Shown here: positions 45,047-52,707 of the stretch, in pieces | Numbering within the stretch: position 1 is the first letter of the stretch | Layout of the letters: every line of letters begins with the position of its first letter | NCBI RefSeq assembly: GCF_000379625.1 | Contig: NZ_KB903244.1 | Location: 20,497 to 84,496, forward strand | Direction: 5' to 3' | From: Actinomycetospora chiangmaiensis DSM 45062 | GTDB lineage: Bacteria > Actinomycetota > Actinomycetes > Mycobacteriales > Pseudonocardiaceae | Length of the DNA stretch: 64,000 bases | The notes under the pieces: generated by a model | The model's database searches: none | What the model was told of the DNA's origin: nothing | Seen by the model: the letters and a program-made list of their open reading frames with translations, nothing else | Translations under genes and position numbers: made by a program

Positions 45047-45532
45047 ATGACGACCCCTTCCGACTCGGCCACGACCACGCCGGCCGCGCCGCGGACCGGT
45101 GGCGCCAACCCCGCCCGTCTCGCCGACGACTCGGGCCAGGGCAAGACCACGATCGCCTCCGGCGTGGTGCAGAAGATCGCCGGCATCGCGGCCCGCGAGG
45201 TCTCCGGCGTCTACTCGATGGGCGGCGGCGTCTCCCGCGCCTTCGGGGCGATCCGCGAGCGCATCCCCGGCGGCACCGGCACCTCGCAGGCGGCGGGCGT
45301 ACAGGTCGAGGTCGGCGAGAAGCAGGCCGCGATCGATCTCGACATCGTCGTCGAGTACGGCGCCGGGATCGTCGAGCTCGCCCGCGCGGTGCGACGCAAC
45401 GTCATCGGCGCCGTCGAACAGATGACCGGCCTCGAGGTCATCGAGGTCAACATCGCCGTCAACGACATCCACATGCCCGGCGACGACAACGACGCCGAGC
45501 CCGCGCCGGCCCCGACCTCGCGGGTCGAGTGA
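45047..45532 (+). CDS. Asp23/Gls24 family envelope stress protein
   Basis: 161 residues. Typical Asp23 domain: GKTTIASGVVQKIAGIAAREVSGVYSMGG, VQVEVGEKQAAIDLDIVVEYGAGIVELARAVRRNVIGAVEQMTGLEVIEVNIAVNDIHMPGD. Soluble, expected to be bound at the membrane by AmaP-like partners encoded downstream. First gene of a seven-gene cluster in which most neighbours overlap by 4 bases. Confidence 0.93.
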   Translation: MTTPSDSATTTPAAPRTGGANPARLADDSGQGKTTIASGVVQKIAGIAAREVSGVYSMGGGVSRAFGAIRERIPGGTGTSQAAGVQVEVGEKQAAIDLDIVVEYGAGIVELARAVRRNVIGAVEQMTGLEVIEVNIAVNDIHMPGDDNDAEPAPAPTSRVE

Positions 45533-45981
45533 GCGGCCCCGCCGGGCGGGGCCCGGCCGTCGGAGCGGGCGCGGTGCCACCATCGGGCCCGCAGCTCGGC
45601 ACGGCCGCGGCGGCGGGCGTGCGGGCCGTGTCCCCGGGCTCGCCCGACGCCCCGGGCCTCGGCTCGCTCTCCGAGCGTGTCGCGGGGGCGCTCCTCGCCC
45701 ACCCGGACGTCGTCCGCCTGTCCGGTGGGACGTTCGGCTCCGTGGCCACCTACCTGCCCGGCCGTCGGCTGGTCGGCGTCGCCCTCGGCGACGCGGACGA
45801 GCCGACCCGGATCAGCGTGGTGCTGCGCCTCGGTGCCCGGGTCCGGCCGACCGTCGAGGCGCTGCGCGCCCTCGTCGCGGCCGAGACCGGCGCCCGTCGG
45901 GTCGACGTCGTCGTCACCGACCTCGCCGACCCGACCGACCCGGCGGAGGCCGCCGCGGCCACCGGGCGCGCGCGGTCGTGA
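45529..45981 (+). CDS. Asp23-cluster accessory protein
   Basis: 150 residues; GTG start overlaps the previous stop (GTGA). Ala/Gly-rich N-terminus, then SERVAGALLAHPDVVRLSGGTFGSVATYLPGRRLVGVALGDADEPTRISVVLRLGARVRPTVEALRALVAAETGARRVDVVVTDL, which resembles a circularly shifted or divergent Asp23-type alpha-beta domain. Often present in actinobacterial Asp23 operons; function unknown. Confidence 0.75.
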   Translation: MSGPAGRGPAVGAGAVPPSGPQLGTAAAAGVRAVSPGSPDAPGLGSLSERVAGALLAHPDVVRLSGGTFGSVATYLPGRRLVGVALGDADEPTRISVVLRLGARVRPTVEALRALVAAETGARRVDVVVTDLADPTDPAEAAAATGRARS

Positions 45982-45988
45982 GCACCCC

Positions 45989-46321
45989 GTGAGCGCCGCC
46001 CCGACCCCGGCCGGCGAGTTCCGGGCCTTCGCCCGTCGGCACCACCCCGACGTCGGCGGCGACCCGGAGACCTTCCGCCGGGGTCTGGCGGCGTTCCGCG
46101 CCGGTCGCTCCCCGTTCGAGGCCGTCCCGGACGGGGACGGCGGGCACGACCCGGCCGGCACCGACGCCGCGCCGCGGTGGCGGATCGCCGACGACGACCC
46201 GCGGCTCGACGCCCCGATCGTCGCGGTCTCCGGCCACGTCGTCCCCCGCACCCTGCGGGCCGGCCGTCGCTGGCTGGGCCGCGCCCCGCTCAACCCGGTC
46301 CGTATCCGCCGGGTCGTCTGA
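45989..46321 (+). CDS. Small protein with J-domain-like HPD motif
   Basis: 110 residues from the GTG at 45989, 8 bases after the previous stop. The N-terminal FRAFARRHHPDVGGDPETFRRGLAAFRAG carries the HPD tripeptide and following Gly-Asp typical of J-domain helix II-III, but the rest of a J domain is missing. C-terminus basic (RAGRRWLGRAPLNPVRIRRVV). It may be a minimal J-like partner for an Hsp70, or an unrelated stress protein. Confidence 0.6.
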   Translation: MSAAPTPAGEFRAFARRHHPDVGGDPETFRRGLAAFRAGRSPFEAVPDGDGGHDPAGTDAAPRWRIADDDPRLDAPIVAVSGHVVPRTLRAGRRWLGRAPLNPVRIRRVV

Positions 46322-46347
46322 ACCCCCACGCAACCGGAAGGTCCCCC

Positions 46348-46527
46348 ATGAGCGCCACCACGGCCGGCCTGTTCGTCGGCCTCCTGCTCGGCGTCGCGGC
46401 CGCCGCCGGCGGTCTCGTCGGTTTCTTCATCGCCCTCGTCCTCGGCATCCTGGGTCTCGTCGTCGGCCGCGTGCTCGACGGCGAGCTCGACATCACGCAG
46501 TTCACCGGCCGCGGTCGCGACCGATGA
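46348..46527 (+). CDS. Small two-helix membrane protein (DUF2273-like) of the Asp23 cluster
   Basis: 59 residues with GGAAGG upstream of the ATG. Two hydrophobic helices (GLFVGLLLGVAAAAGGLVGFFIALVLGILGLVVGRVLDG) and a short polar tail. DUF2273-type small membrane proteins accompany Asp23/AmaP operons. Stop overlaps the next ATG. Confidence 0.75.
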   Translation: MSATTAGLFVGLLLGVAAAAGGLVGFFIALVLGILGLVVGRVLDGELDITQFTGRGRDR

Positions 46528-46952
46528 GCACCCCGTCCTCGGACGCCACCACCCCGGTGCCGGTCGTCGCGTCGCCGCCCGTCGACGCCGCCGACGAGGT
46601 CGGCGAGCGCGGGCGGCTCGACATCGCGTTCGGCGTGGTGCGTCGCATCGCGGAGCACGCGGCGGACTCCACCGAGGGCACGGTGCGCACCGAGCGCCGG
46701 GTCGCCGGGCTGGGGTTCGGCGAGGCCGGGTCCTCGGCCAAGGTGTCCGGGTACGGCGGCCAGGTCGACCTGCGGCTCGAGGTGCCACTGGCCTACCCCG
46801 CGCCGATCGCGCTCACCGTCGAGGCCGTCCGCGGCAACGTCCGGGACCGCATCCAGACCCTCACCGGGTACGCGGTGCGCTCGCTCGACGTCACCGTCTC
46901 CGCCCTCTCGATCCCCTCCGGCCCACCGGCCCCGACCTCCCGGGTGCAGTGA
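46524..46952 (+). CDS. Second Asp23/Gls24 family protein
   Basis: 142 residues, ATGA overlap with the previous gene. Asp23-like core: RGRLDIAFGVVRRIAEHAADSTEGTVRTERR, GQVDLRLEVPLAYPAPIALTVEAVRGNVRDRIQTLTGYAVRSLDVTVSALSI. More divergent than the first copy. Probably heteromeric with it. Confidence 0.85.
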   Translation: MSTPSSDATTPVPVVASPPVDAADEVGERGRLDIAFGVVRRIAEHAADSTEGTVRTERRVAGLGFGEAGSSAKVSGYGGQVDLRLEVPLAYPAPIALTVEAVRGNVRDRIQTLTGYAVRSLDVTVSALSIPSGPPAPTSRVQ

Positions 46953-47485
46953 TGCGTGTCGTCCTGCGGCTGCTCTCGCCGCTGCTCGGTCTGCTCGTCG
47001 CCGCGATCGGGGTGGTGACCGCCCTCGAGGTGATCGTCGCCTGGGTCGCGCCCGCGTCGTCGCCGCTCGTCGTCCCGTGGCCGACCTGGCAGGCCACGGT
47101 CGCCGGCCTGACCTGGTCGTCGGGCACCGTGCGCGGCGTCGCGATCGGCGTCGGCGTGGTCGGCCTGCTCGTGCTCCTGGTCGGCCTGGTGGCCCGCCGG
47201 CACGACGTCGCGCTCACCGAGCCGGTCCCCGAGGTCACCGTCACCACCTCCCCGCGCTCGCTCGCCCGGGCCGTCGGGCACGAGGTCCGGTCCCACGCCG
47301 ACGTCGTGTCGGCGTCCGTGGTGGCCTCGCAGAAGAAGGTGGTCGTGAAGGCGGGCACGCTCGACCCGCCCGACGAGGTCCGCACGGCGCTGCGCGAGCG
47401 TGTCGACGAGGTCCTCGGCCGCCTCCCGCTCGCCCGCCGCCCGCGGGTCTCCGTCTCCGTCGCCGCCACCAAGGGGGTCAAGTGA
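46949..47485 (+). CDS. DUF6286-like membrane protein of the Asp23 cluster
   Basis: 178 residues. Two transmembrane helices (LLSPLLGLLVAAIGVVTALEVIVAW and AIGVGVVGLLVLLVGLVAR) and a C-terminal soluble domain of the AmaP/Asp23-like alpha-beta type (RSLARAVGHEVRSHADVVSASVVASQKKVVVKAGTL). Start is GTG 46949 or ATG 46952, both overlapping the previous stop. Likely anchors Asp23 proteins. Confidence 0.8.
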   Translation: MMRVVLRLLSPLLGLLVAAIGVVTALEVIVAWVAPASSPLVVPWPTWQATVAGLTWSSGTVRGVAIGVGVVGLLVLLVGLVARRHDVALTEPVPEVTVTTSPRSLARAVGHEVRSHADVVSASVVASQKKVVVKAGTLDPPDEVRTALRERVDEVLGRLPLARRPRVSVSVAATKGVK

Positions 47486-48084
47486 GCCGTCGCTCCCGGG
47501 CCGCCGTCGCCCGCTCCGCCGCGGGCGACCGCACGCTCGTCGTCCTCTCGGGCCTCGTCCTGCTCGCACTCGGGGTGCTGGTCGTCCTGCTCGGCGCCGG
47601 CGTGTTCGGGTCCAACCGCGCCCAGCGCCCGCTGTTCGACCCCGTCCTCACGGGTTGGGTGGCCCGGAACGTCGACCTGACCCGCTGGATCGCGATCGCC
47701 GCGGGGGTCGTGCTGCTCGTCGTCGGGCTGGTCTGGGCGGTCCGGTCGCTGCGCCCCGAGCCGCGCCCGGACGTGGTGCTCTCCGAGACCCCCGGCGAGC
47801 GCCTCACCGTCGACCACTCCGCCGTCGCCGACGCCGTCCGGCACGACGCCGAGGCCATCGACGGCGTCAGCCGCGCGCGCGTCCGCATGGTCGGCACCGA
47901 GCGCCGGCCGGCGCTGCGGATGTCGCTGTGGCTCGTCGAGGGCACCGACGTGCGCGACGTCTGGGCCGACATCGACGGCCGGGTCCTCGCCCGGGCGCGC
48001 CAGGCCTTCTCGGTGGACGCCCTGCCCACGGCGGTCCGCCTCGAGCTCGACGCGACGGCCTCGCACAGCCCGCGCGTGCAGTAG
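47482..48084 (+). CDS. AmaP-like alkaline-shock membrane anchor
   Basis: 200 residues, GTGA overlap. Two transmembrane helices (LVVLSGLVLLALGVLVVLLGAGVF and WIAIAAGVVLLVVGLVWAV) flanking a short loop, then a soluble domain (VDHSAVADAVRHDAEAIDGVSRARVRMVGTERRPALRMSLWLVEGTDV). Matches the topology of AmaP. Last gene of the cluster. Confidence 0.85.
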   Translation: MSRRSRAAVARSAAGDRTLVVLSGLVLLALGVLVVLLGAGVFGSNRAQRPLFDPVLTGWVARNVDLTRWIAIAAGVVLLVVGLVWAVRSLRPEPRPDVVLSETPGERLTVDHSAVADAVRHDAEAIDGVSRARVRMVGTERRPALRMSLWLVEGTDVRDVWADIDGRVLARARQAFSVDALPTAVRLELDATASHSPRVQ

Positions 48085-48112
48085 GACGGGACGGGAGGGG
48101 GAGACTGTCGCG

Positions 48113-49180
48113 GTGGACCTGCCCGTGATGCCCCCGGTGCTGCCGATGCTGGCCAAGCCCGTGACGTCGATCCCGGACGGCCAGTGCTTCGAGCCGAAGT
48201 GGGACGGCTTCCGGGCCGTGGTGTTCCGCGACGGCGACGAGGTGGAGATCGGCAGCCGCAACACCAAGCCGATGACGCGGTACTTCCCGGAGGTGGTCGA
48301 GGCCCTCCGGGAGCACCTGCCCCCGCGCTGCGTGGTCGACGGCGAGATCATCGTCGCCACCCCCGACGGGCACGGTCTGGACTTCGAGGCACTCCAGCAG
48401 CGCATCCACCCCGCCGTCTCCCGGGTCACCCTGCTCGCCGAGCAGACCCCCGCGTCGTTCGTGGCGTTCGACCTGCTCGCGCTCGACGACGAGGACCTGA
48501 CCCGGCGCCCGTTCGCCGAGCGCCGCGCCCGCCTCGTCGAGGCGGTGGACGACCGGGCCTCGGTGCACGTCACGCCGATGACCACCGACCACGACGAGGC
48601 GCAGGACTGGTTCGTCCGCTTCGAGGGGGCGGGGCTGGACGGGCTCATCGCGAAGAAGCCGGACCTGACCTACCAGCCCGACAAACGCGTCATGAGCAAG
48701 ATCAAGCACGTGCGGACCGCCGACTGCGTGGTCGCGGGCTACCGGGTGCACAAGTCCGGGCCGGACGCGCTCGGGTCGCTGCTGCTCGGGCTCCACACCG
48801 CCGACGGCACCCTCGCGAGCGTGGGCGTGGTCGGTGCCTTCACCATGGCCCGCCGTCGGGAGCTCATGGCGGAGCTGGCGCCGCTGGTGACGACCTTCGA
48901 CGACCACCCGTGGAACTGGGCCGCGCACGAGCAGGGCGAGCGCACCCCGCGCAAGAACGAGACCAGCCGGTGGAACGCGGGCAAGGACCTGTCGTTCGTG
49001 CCGCTGCGGCCCGAGCGGGTCGTCGAGGTGCGCTACGACTACCTCGAGGGCGACCGCTTCCGGCACACCACGCAGTTCGTGCGCTGGCGCCCGGACCGCG
49101 ACCCGTCGTCGTGCACCTACGACCAGCTGGACCGCCCGACCAGCTTCGACCTCGCCGACATCCTGCCGCCGACCCGGTAG
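48113..49180 (+). CDS. ligC: ATP-dependent DNA ligase, LigC-like
   Basis: 355 residues: adenylation domain plus OB fold, no extra modules. Nucleophile Lys in motif I (FEPKWDGFRA), motif III CVVDGEIIVA, IV LDGLIAKKPD, V YRVHKSG preceded by MSKIKHVRTADCVVAG, with RFRHTTQFVRWRPDR near the end. The short LigC-type enzymes of mycobacteria act in backup base-excision repair. Start GTG with GGGGAG upstream. Confidence 0.92.
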   Translation: MDLPVMPPVLPMLAKPVTSIPDGQCFEPKWDGFRAVVFRDGDEVEIGSRNTKPMTRYFPEVVEALREHLPPRCVVDGEIIVATPDGHGLDFEALQQRIHPAVSRVTLLAEQTPASFVAFDLLALDDEDLTRRPFAERRARLVEAVDDRASVHVTPMTTDHDEAQDWFVRFEGAGLDGLIAKKPDLTYQPDKRVMSKIKHVRTADCVVAGYRVHKSGPDALGSLLLGLHTADGTLASVGVVGAFTMARRRELMAELAPLVTTFDDHPWNWAAHEQGERTPRKNETSRWNAGKDLSFVPLRPERVVEVRYDYLEGDRFRHTTQFVRWRPDRDPSSCTYDQLDRPTSFDLADILPPTR

Positions 49181-49278
49181 GGCGCTCCCGGGGCCTGCTC
49201 CCGGGCCCTCACCGCGGGGCGACCGGACGCCGGGCATCATGGGCGCGCGCCCGTCCCCGCCCGTCGAGAGGTCCCGCC

Positions 49279-50871
49279 ATCCGTCGTCCCAGGTGGTTGC
49301 TCCTCGTGCTGCTCGCGGTGGTCCTCGCCGGGTGTGCCGTCGGCCCGAGCCGTCGCCCGCCGGTCGCCACCGTGAACAGCGACGAGCCCGCCGCCCCGCC
49401 CTCGGGGACCTCCGCCCCGCCGTCCCCGCCGCCGTCCCTGCTGCCCCCGCTGATCGCGTCCAGCCCGCAGCTCGACTTCACCGAGTGCACCGCCGGGCAG
49501 CTCACCCGGCTGGGGGGCGCCGCGGCGTTCGGGGGGCGCGACCTGCGGCTGGGGTGCGCGTCGGTGCCGGTGGGGGGTGCCTTCGCGAGCGGCTCGGGGA
49601 CCAGCGCCGCCGAGGTCGACGTCGTCCGCGTGACCCTCGGCCCGGCGCCCGGCGTCCCCACGGTCCCGATCGCCGTGCTCGGGGACCCGGGGCGGCGGAC
49701 CGGGGTCGAGCAGGCCGTGCGACTGGCCGCGCGGGCCCCCGTCGACCTGCTCGACGGGCGCACGCTCTACGGCGTGGACGTCCGGGGCGCGTCCGCCGGC
49801 GGCGTCGACTGCATCACCCCCGGCACCCGGGCCGCCCTCGCCGACACCGACCCGGCCGCCGCCGACCCCACCGCGCTCGCCCCCCTGGCGGCGGCCGCGG
49901 CGACGGCGGCCCGGACGTGCTCGCAGCTGCTGGAGGACTCCCTCACCGAGTACGACACCGCGACCGACGCCGACGACCTCGACCAGGTCCGCCGCGCCCT
50001 GGGCGCGGTGCGGCTGCACGCCGTCGGCCTCGGCGGTGGCGCCGCCACCCTCGCCCGGTGGGCCCAGAACCACCCCGAGCAGCAGGGGCGGCTCGTCCTC
50101 GACGCGCTGCCCGACCCGACCGCCCCGGTCGGCCTCACCGCCGATCAGCGGGCCGCCGCCGCCCGTCAGGCCCTCGACGCGTTCGCCCAGAACTGCGCGG
50201 CGACCGGCTGCCCCCTCGGCGCCGACGCGCGGGGGGCCGTCGCCGACCTCGTCGCCCGGCTGCGGACGGCCCCGCTCCCGGCCTCGCCGACCGCGACCGG
50301 GGCGGTCCCCGGACGGCGGGTGACCGCGGGGACCGTGGTCAGCGTGCTCGTGCCCGCCCTGGCCGACCCCGACCGGTGGCCCGCGCTCGCCACCGCCCTC
50401 GCCGCGGCGCGGTCCGGGGACCCCGCGGGGGTCCTCGCCCTCGCCGCGCGGACCGAGGACGACGGCGGGTTCGACCTCGGGCTGGTCTCCACCTGCAACG
50501 AGGAGGCGGAGCGGCCGACGGTGGACCAGGTGGCCCAGGCCGCGGGCCGGGAACGCGCCGTCGACCCGGTGTTCGGCGGCTGGTTCGCGCAGCGGGCGCT
50601 GGTGTGCTCGTCGTGGCCGGTGCCCACGGACGTCCCGGCCCCGCTCGCCGGGACCGCGGTGCCCACCCTCCTGCTCGGCACCTCGGCCGACCCTGTCGTC
50701 CCGCTCACGGAGAGCCAGCGCGTGGCGGCCGGGATGCAGGGCTCCGCGCTCGTGTCGTGGCTCGGCGCCGGGCACGGGGCGTACCCGGCCACGCCGTGCA
50801 TCAGCGGGATCGTGGACGACTACCTGCTCCGCCAGGACGTGCCGCGCGAGGAGACCGTCTGTCCACCGTGA
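49279..50871 (+). CDS. Secreted TAP-like alpha/beta-hydrolase homologue, lipoprotein, catalytic Ser missing
   Basis: About 530 residues. RRPRWLLLVLLAVVLAGC is a lipoprotein signal with lipobox LAGC; a Pro-rich linker follows. The body matches tripeptidyl-aminopeptidase-like hydrolases (RLGCASVPV, DLLDGRTLYGVDVRGASAGGVDC, and the TAP C-terminal region PTLLLGTSADPVVP with Asp, GHGAYPATPCISGIVDDYLL with His). The nucleophile elbow reads GLGGG (HAVGLGGGAATLARWA) instead of GxSxG, so the Ser is lost. No ATG/GTG/TTG lies at the expected start; GAGAGG precedes an ATC at 49279. A TTG at 49297 would give a signal without basic residues. Confidence 0.75.
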   Translation: MRRPRWLLLVLLAVVLAGCAVGPSRRPPVATVNSDEPAAPPSGTSAPPSPPPSLLPPLIASSPQLDFTECTAGQLTRLGGAAAFGGRDLRLGCASVPVGGAFASGSGTSAAEVDVVRVTLGPAPGVPTVPIAVLGDPGRRTGVEQAVRLAARAPVDLLDGRTLYGVDVRGASAGGVDCITPGTRAALADTDPAAADPTALAPLAAAAATAARTCSQLLEDSLTEYDTATDADDLDQVRRALGAVRLHAVGLGGGAATLARWAQNHPEQQGRLVLDALPDPTAPVGLTADQRAAAARQALDAFAQNCAATGCPLGADARGAVADLVARLRTAPLPASPTATGAVPGRRVTAGTVVSVLVPALADPDRWPALATALAAARSGDPAGVLALAARTEDDGGFDLGLVSTCNEEAERPTVDQVAQAAGRERAVDPVFGGWFAQRALVCSSWPVPTDVPAPLAGTAVPTLLLGTSADPVVPLTESQRVAAGMQGSALVSWLGAGHGAYPATPCISGIVDDYLLRQDVPREETVCPP

Positions 50872-50948
50872 GACGGAGCGCAGCGGAGCTCGAACCAGGA
50901 GCACCGTGAGACGGAGCGCGGCGGAGCTCGGACGACGGGCACCGTGAG
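50864..50948 (+). repeat. 38-bp tandem repeat containing the hydrolase stop codon
   Basis: Units at 50864-50901 and 50902-50939, with a partial third to 50948, share CACCGTGAGACGGAGCGC-GCGGAGCTCG. Each contains TGA in the same register as the hydrolase stop (50869-50871). The core AGCGCAGCGGAGCT resembles the small GC repeat at the pqqC and pqqD starts. Confidence 0.8.
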
Positions 50949-51001
50949 CCGATGATCACGGTCCTGCGTGCGTGCTCCCCGCGCCCGTAGGATCCTGTCC
51001 C

Positions 51002-51994
51002 GTGCCGCTCCCGCGACTCCCGCGCCTGGTCGACGCCGCGCTCGACCGCCTCGTCGTCCCCGGCTACTCGAGGCTGGGCTACCTCGCCCGCTCCGCGAGC
51101 TGGCCCGCGCTCGCCCCGGACGCCCTCCAGGGCCGCACCGTCGCGGTGACCGGCGCGAGCTCGGGGCTCGGGACCGCCACCGCGGCGGGCCTCGCCGGGC
51201 TGGGCGCCGCGGTGGAGCTCGTCGTGCGCGACCGCGCCCGCGGGGAGGCCACCCGCGACGCCATCCTCGCGACGCACCCGCAGGCGCGGATCACGGTCGC
51301 CCGCTGCGACCTGTCCGACCTGGCGGACGTCCGCCGCTACGCCCTCGACGCCCGCGACCGCCTGCTCGCCCTGCACGGCCTGGTCCACAACGCCGGGGTG
51401 CTGCCCGCCGAGCGCACCGAGACCCGGCAGGGCCACGAGCTCTGCCTCGCCACCCACGTGCTCGCTCCGTTCCTCCTCACGCGCGAGCTGCTGCCGCTGC
51501 TGCGGGCCGGATCGCCGCCGGACCGGCCGGGCCTCCCGGCCCGCGTCGTGCTCGTCTCCTCGGGCGGGATGTACACCGCCTCGCTGCGCACCGACGACCC
51601 GGAGTACACCGAGGGCCGCTACTCCGGCGGCGCCGCGTACGCGCGCACCAAGCGCATGCAGGTGGTCCTCGCCGAGCTCCTCGCCGACGACCTGGCCCCG
51701 GCGGGCGTGGTGGTCCACAGCATGCATCCCGGCTGGGCCGACACCCCGGGGGTCGCGGACTCGCTGCCCGGCTTCCACCGGCTCACCGGTCCCCTGTTGC
51801 GCTCGCCCGAGCAGGGCGCCGACACCGCGGTGTGGCTCCAGGCGGCCACCGAGCCGGGCCACTGCAGCGGACTGTTCTGGCACGACCGCGCGCCCCGCCC
51901 GACGCACTACCTCTTCGGGGAGGAGAGCGCCGCGCAGCGGGCCGCGCTGTGGACGTTGTGCGTGGACGCGACCCACGACGCCGAGGCCCACTGA
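51002..51994 (+). CDS. Short-chain dehydrogenase/reductase
   Basis: 330 residues from GTG 51002. Rossmann motif VAVTGASSGLGTATAAGLAGLG, VRDRARG, LVHNAGVL, catalytic Ser in VSSGGMYTAS and YxxxK in AAYARTKRMQ, then MHPGWADTPGVADSLPGF. Closest to retinol-dehydrogenase/DHRS-type SDRs that favour NADP and lipid-like substrates. No adjacent pathway partner identifies the substrate. Confidence 0.88.
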   Translation: MPLPRLPRLVDAALDRLVVPGYSRLGYLARSASWPALAPDALQGRTVAVTGASSGLGTATAAGLAGLGAAVELVVRDRARGEATRDAILATHPQARITVARCDLSDLADVRRYALDARDRLLALHGLVHNAGVLPAERTETRQGHELCLATHVLAPFLLTRELLPLLRAGSPPDRPGLPARVVLVSSGGMYTASLRTDDPEYTEGRYSGGAAYARTKRMQVVLAELLADDLAPAGVVVHSMHPGWADTPGVADSLPGFHRLTGPLLRSPEQGADTAVWLQAATEPGHCSGLFWHDRAPRPTHYLFGEESAAQRAALWTLCVDATHDAEAH

Positions 51995-52129
51995 GCGCGG
52001 CCCGAGGGCTCGCTGAGGGTCCGTTCACCCGATCCGGCGTCGGGCGTTAACGCGGGCCCTCCGCCCGACGATGCGCCGGTCGAGGGCACCGCGACCGCGC
52101 GGTGCCGCCGACGCCATCGGGGGCGGGGC

Positions 52130-52642
52130 ATGAGTCAGGGCACGGGACACCAGACCGGACCGGGGTCGGAGGAGCGCGACGGTGCCATGCGGCCCGACCG
52201 TCGCCCGCCGCAAGCCGGGCCCCCCCACGCGCCCCACCCGACGATGCCCCCGATGACGCCGCCGCCGATGACGCCGCCGACGATGCCGCCCGGGATGCCC
52301 CGGCAGGCTCCCCCGGGACACGGCTACGGCGCCTACCCGCCGGCCACCGGTGGCTGGGCCCCCATCGTCGAGGACGCGGACGACCCGAGCACCCCCGGCA
52401 ACCCGGCCGCGGCGACGTCCGTGGCGCTCGGGGTGCTGGCCCTGCTCGTCTCCCTGCGCCCGCTGGCGTTCGGCAGCATGGCCCTGGGCTGGGACGGCTT
52501 CGTCGGGATCGCGCTGGCCCTCGGCGGCCTCGTCGCCGGCGCGGTCGGCCTGCGCACCGCGCTCCGGCGTCCCGTGGCGGGGCTGGGCATGGCGCTCGCC
52601 GTCGTCGCGCTCCTCGTGATCGCGGTGCTCCCGACCGTCTGA
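52130..52642 (+). CDS. Pro-rich membrane protein (DUF4190-like)
   Basis: 170 residues. N-terminal ~85 residues are Pro/Met/Gly-rich (MPPMTPPPMTPPTMPPGMP and related), then about three hydrophobic segments (TSVALGVLALLVSLRPLAF, FVGIALALGGLVAGAVGL, GLGMALAVVALLVIAVLPTV). A common actinobacterial small membrane protein type without known role. Confidence 0.7.
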   Translation: MSQGTGHQTGPGSEERDGAMRPDRRPPQAGPPHAPHPTMPPMTPPPMTPPTMPPGMPRQAPPGHGYGAYPPATGGWAPIVEDADDPSTPGNPAAATSVALGVLALLVSLRPLAFGSMALGWDGFVGIALALGGLVAGAVGLRTALRRPVAGLGMALAVVALLVIAVLPTV

Positions 52643-52651
52643 CGCCCCGGA

Positions 52652-52707
52652 CCGTCGGTGAGAGGCCGTCGGTCAGGAGCCGTCGGTCAGGAGCCGTCGG
52701 TCAGAAG
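52652..52707. repeat. Four-copy 14-bp tandem repeat
   Basis: CCGTCGGTCAGGAG repeats at 52652, 52666, 52680 and 52694 with one to three changes in the first and last units. The fourth unit overlaps the stop of the convergent quinone reductase (52701). A likely strand-slippage minisatellite between convergent genes. Confidence 0.85.

Noticed and set aside
44585-45583. 332-codon minus-strand ORF opposite the RibD-like and Asp23 genes
   Set aside because: No domain and strongly repetitive Arg/Gly composition; the plus-strand genes carry family motifs.
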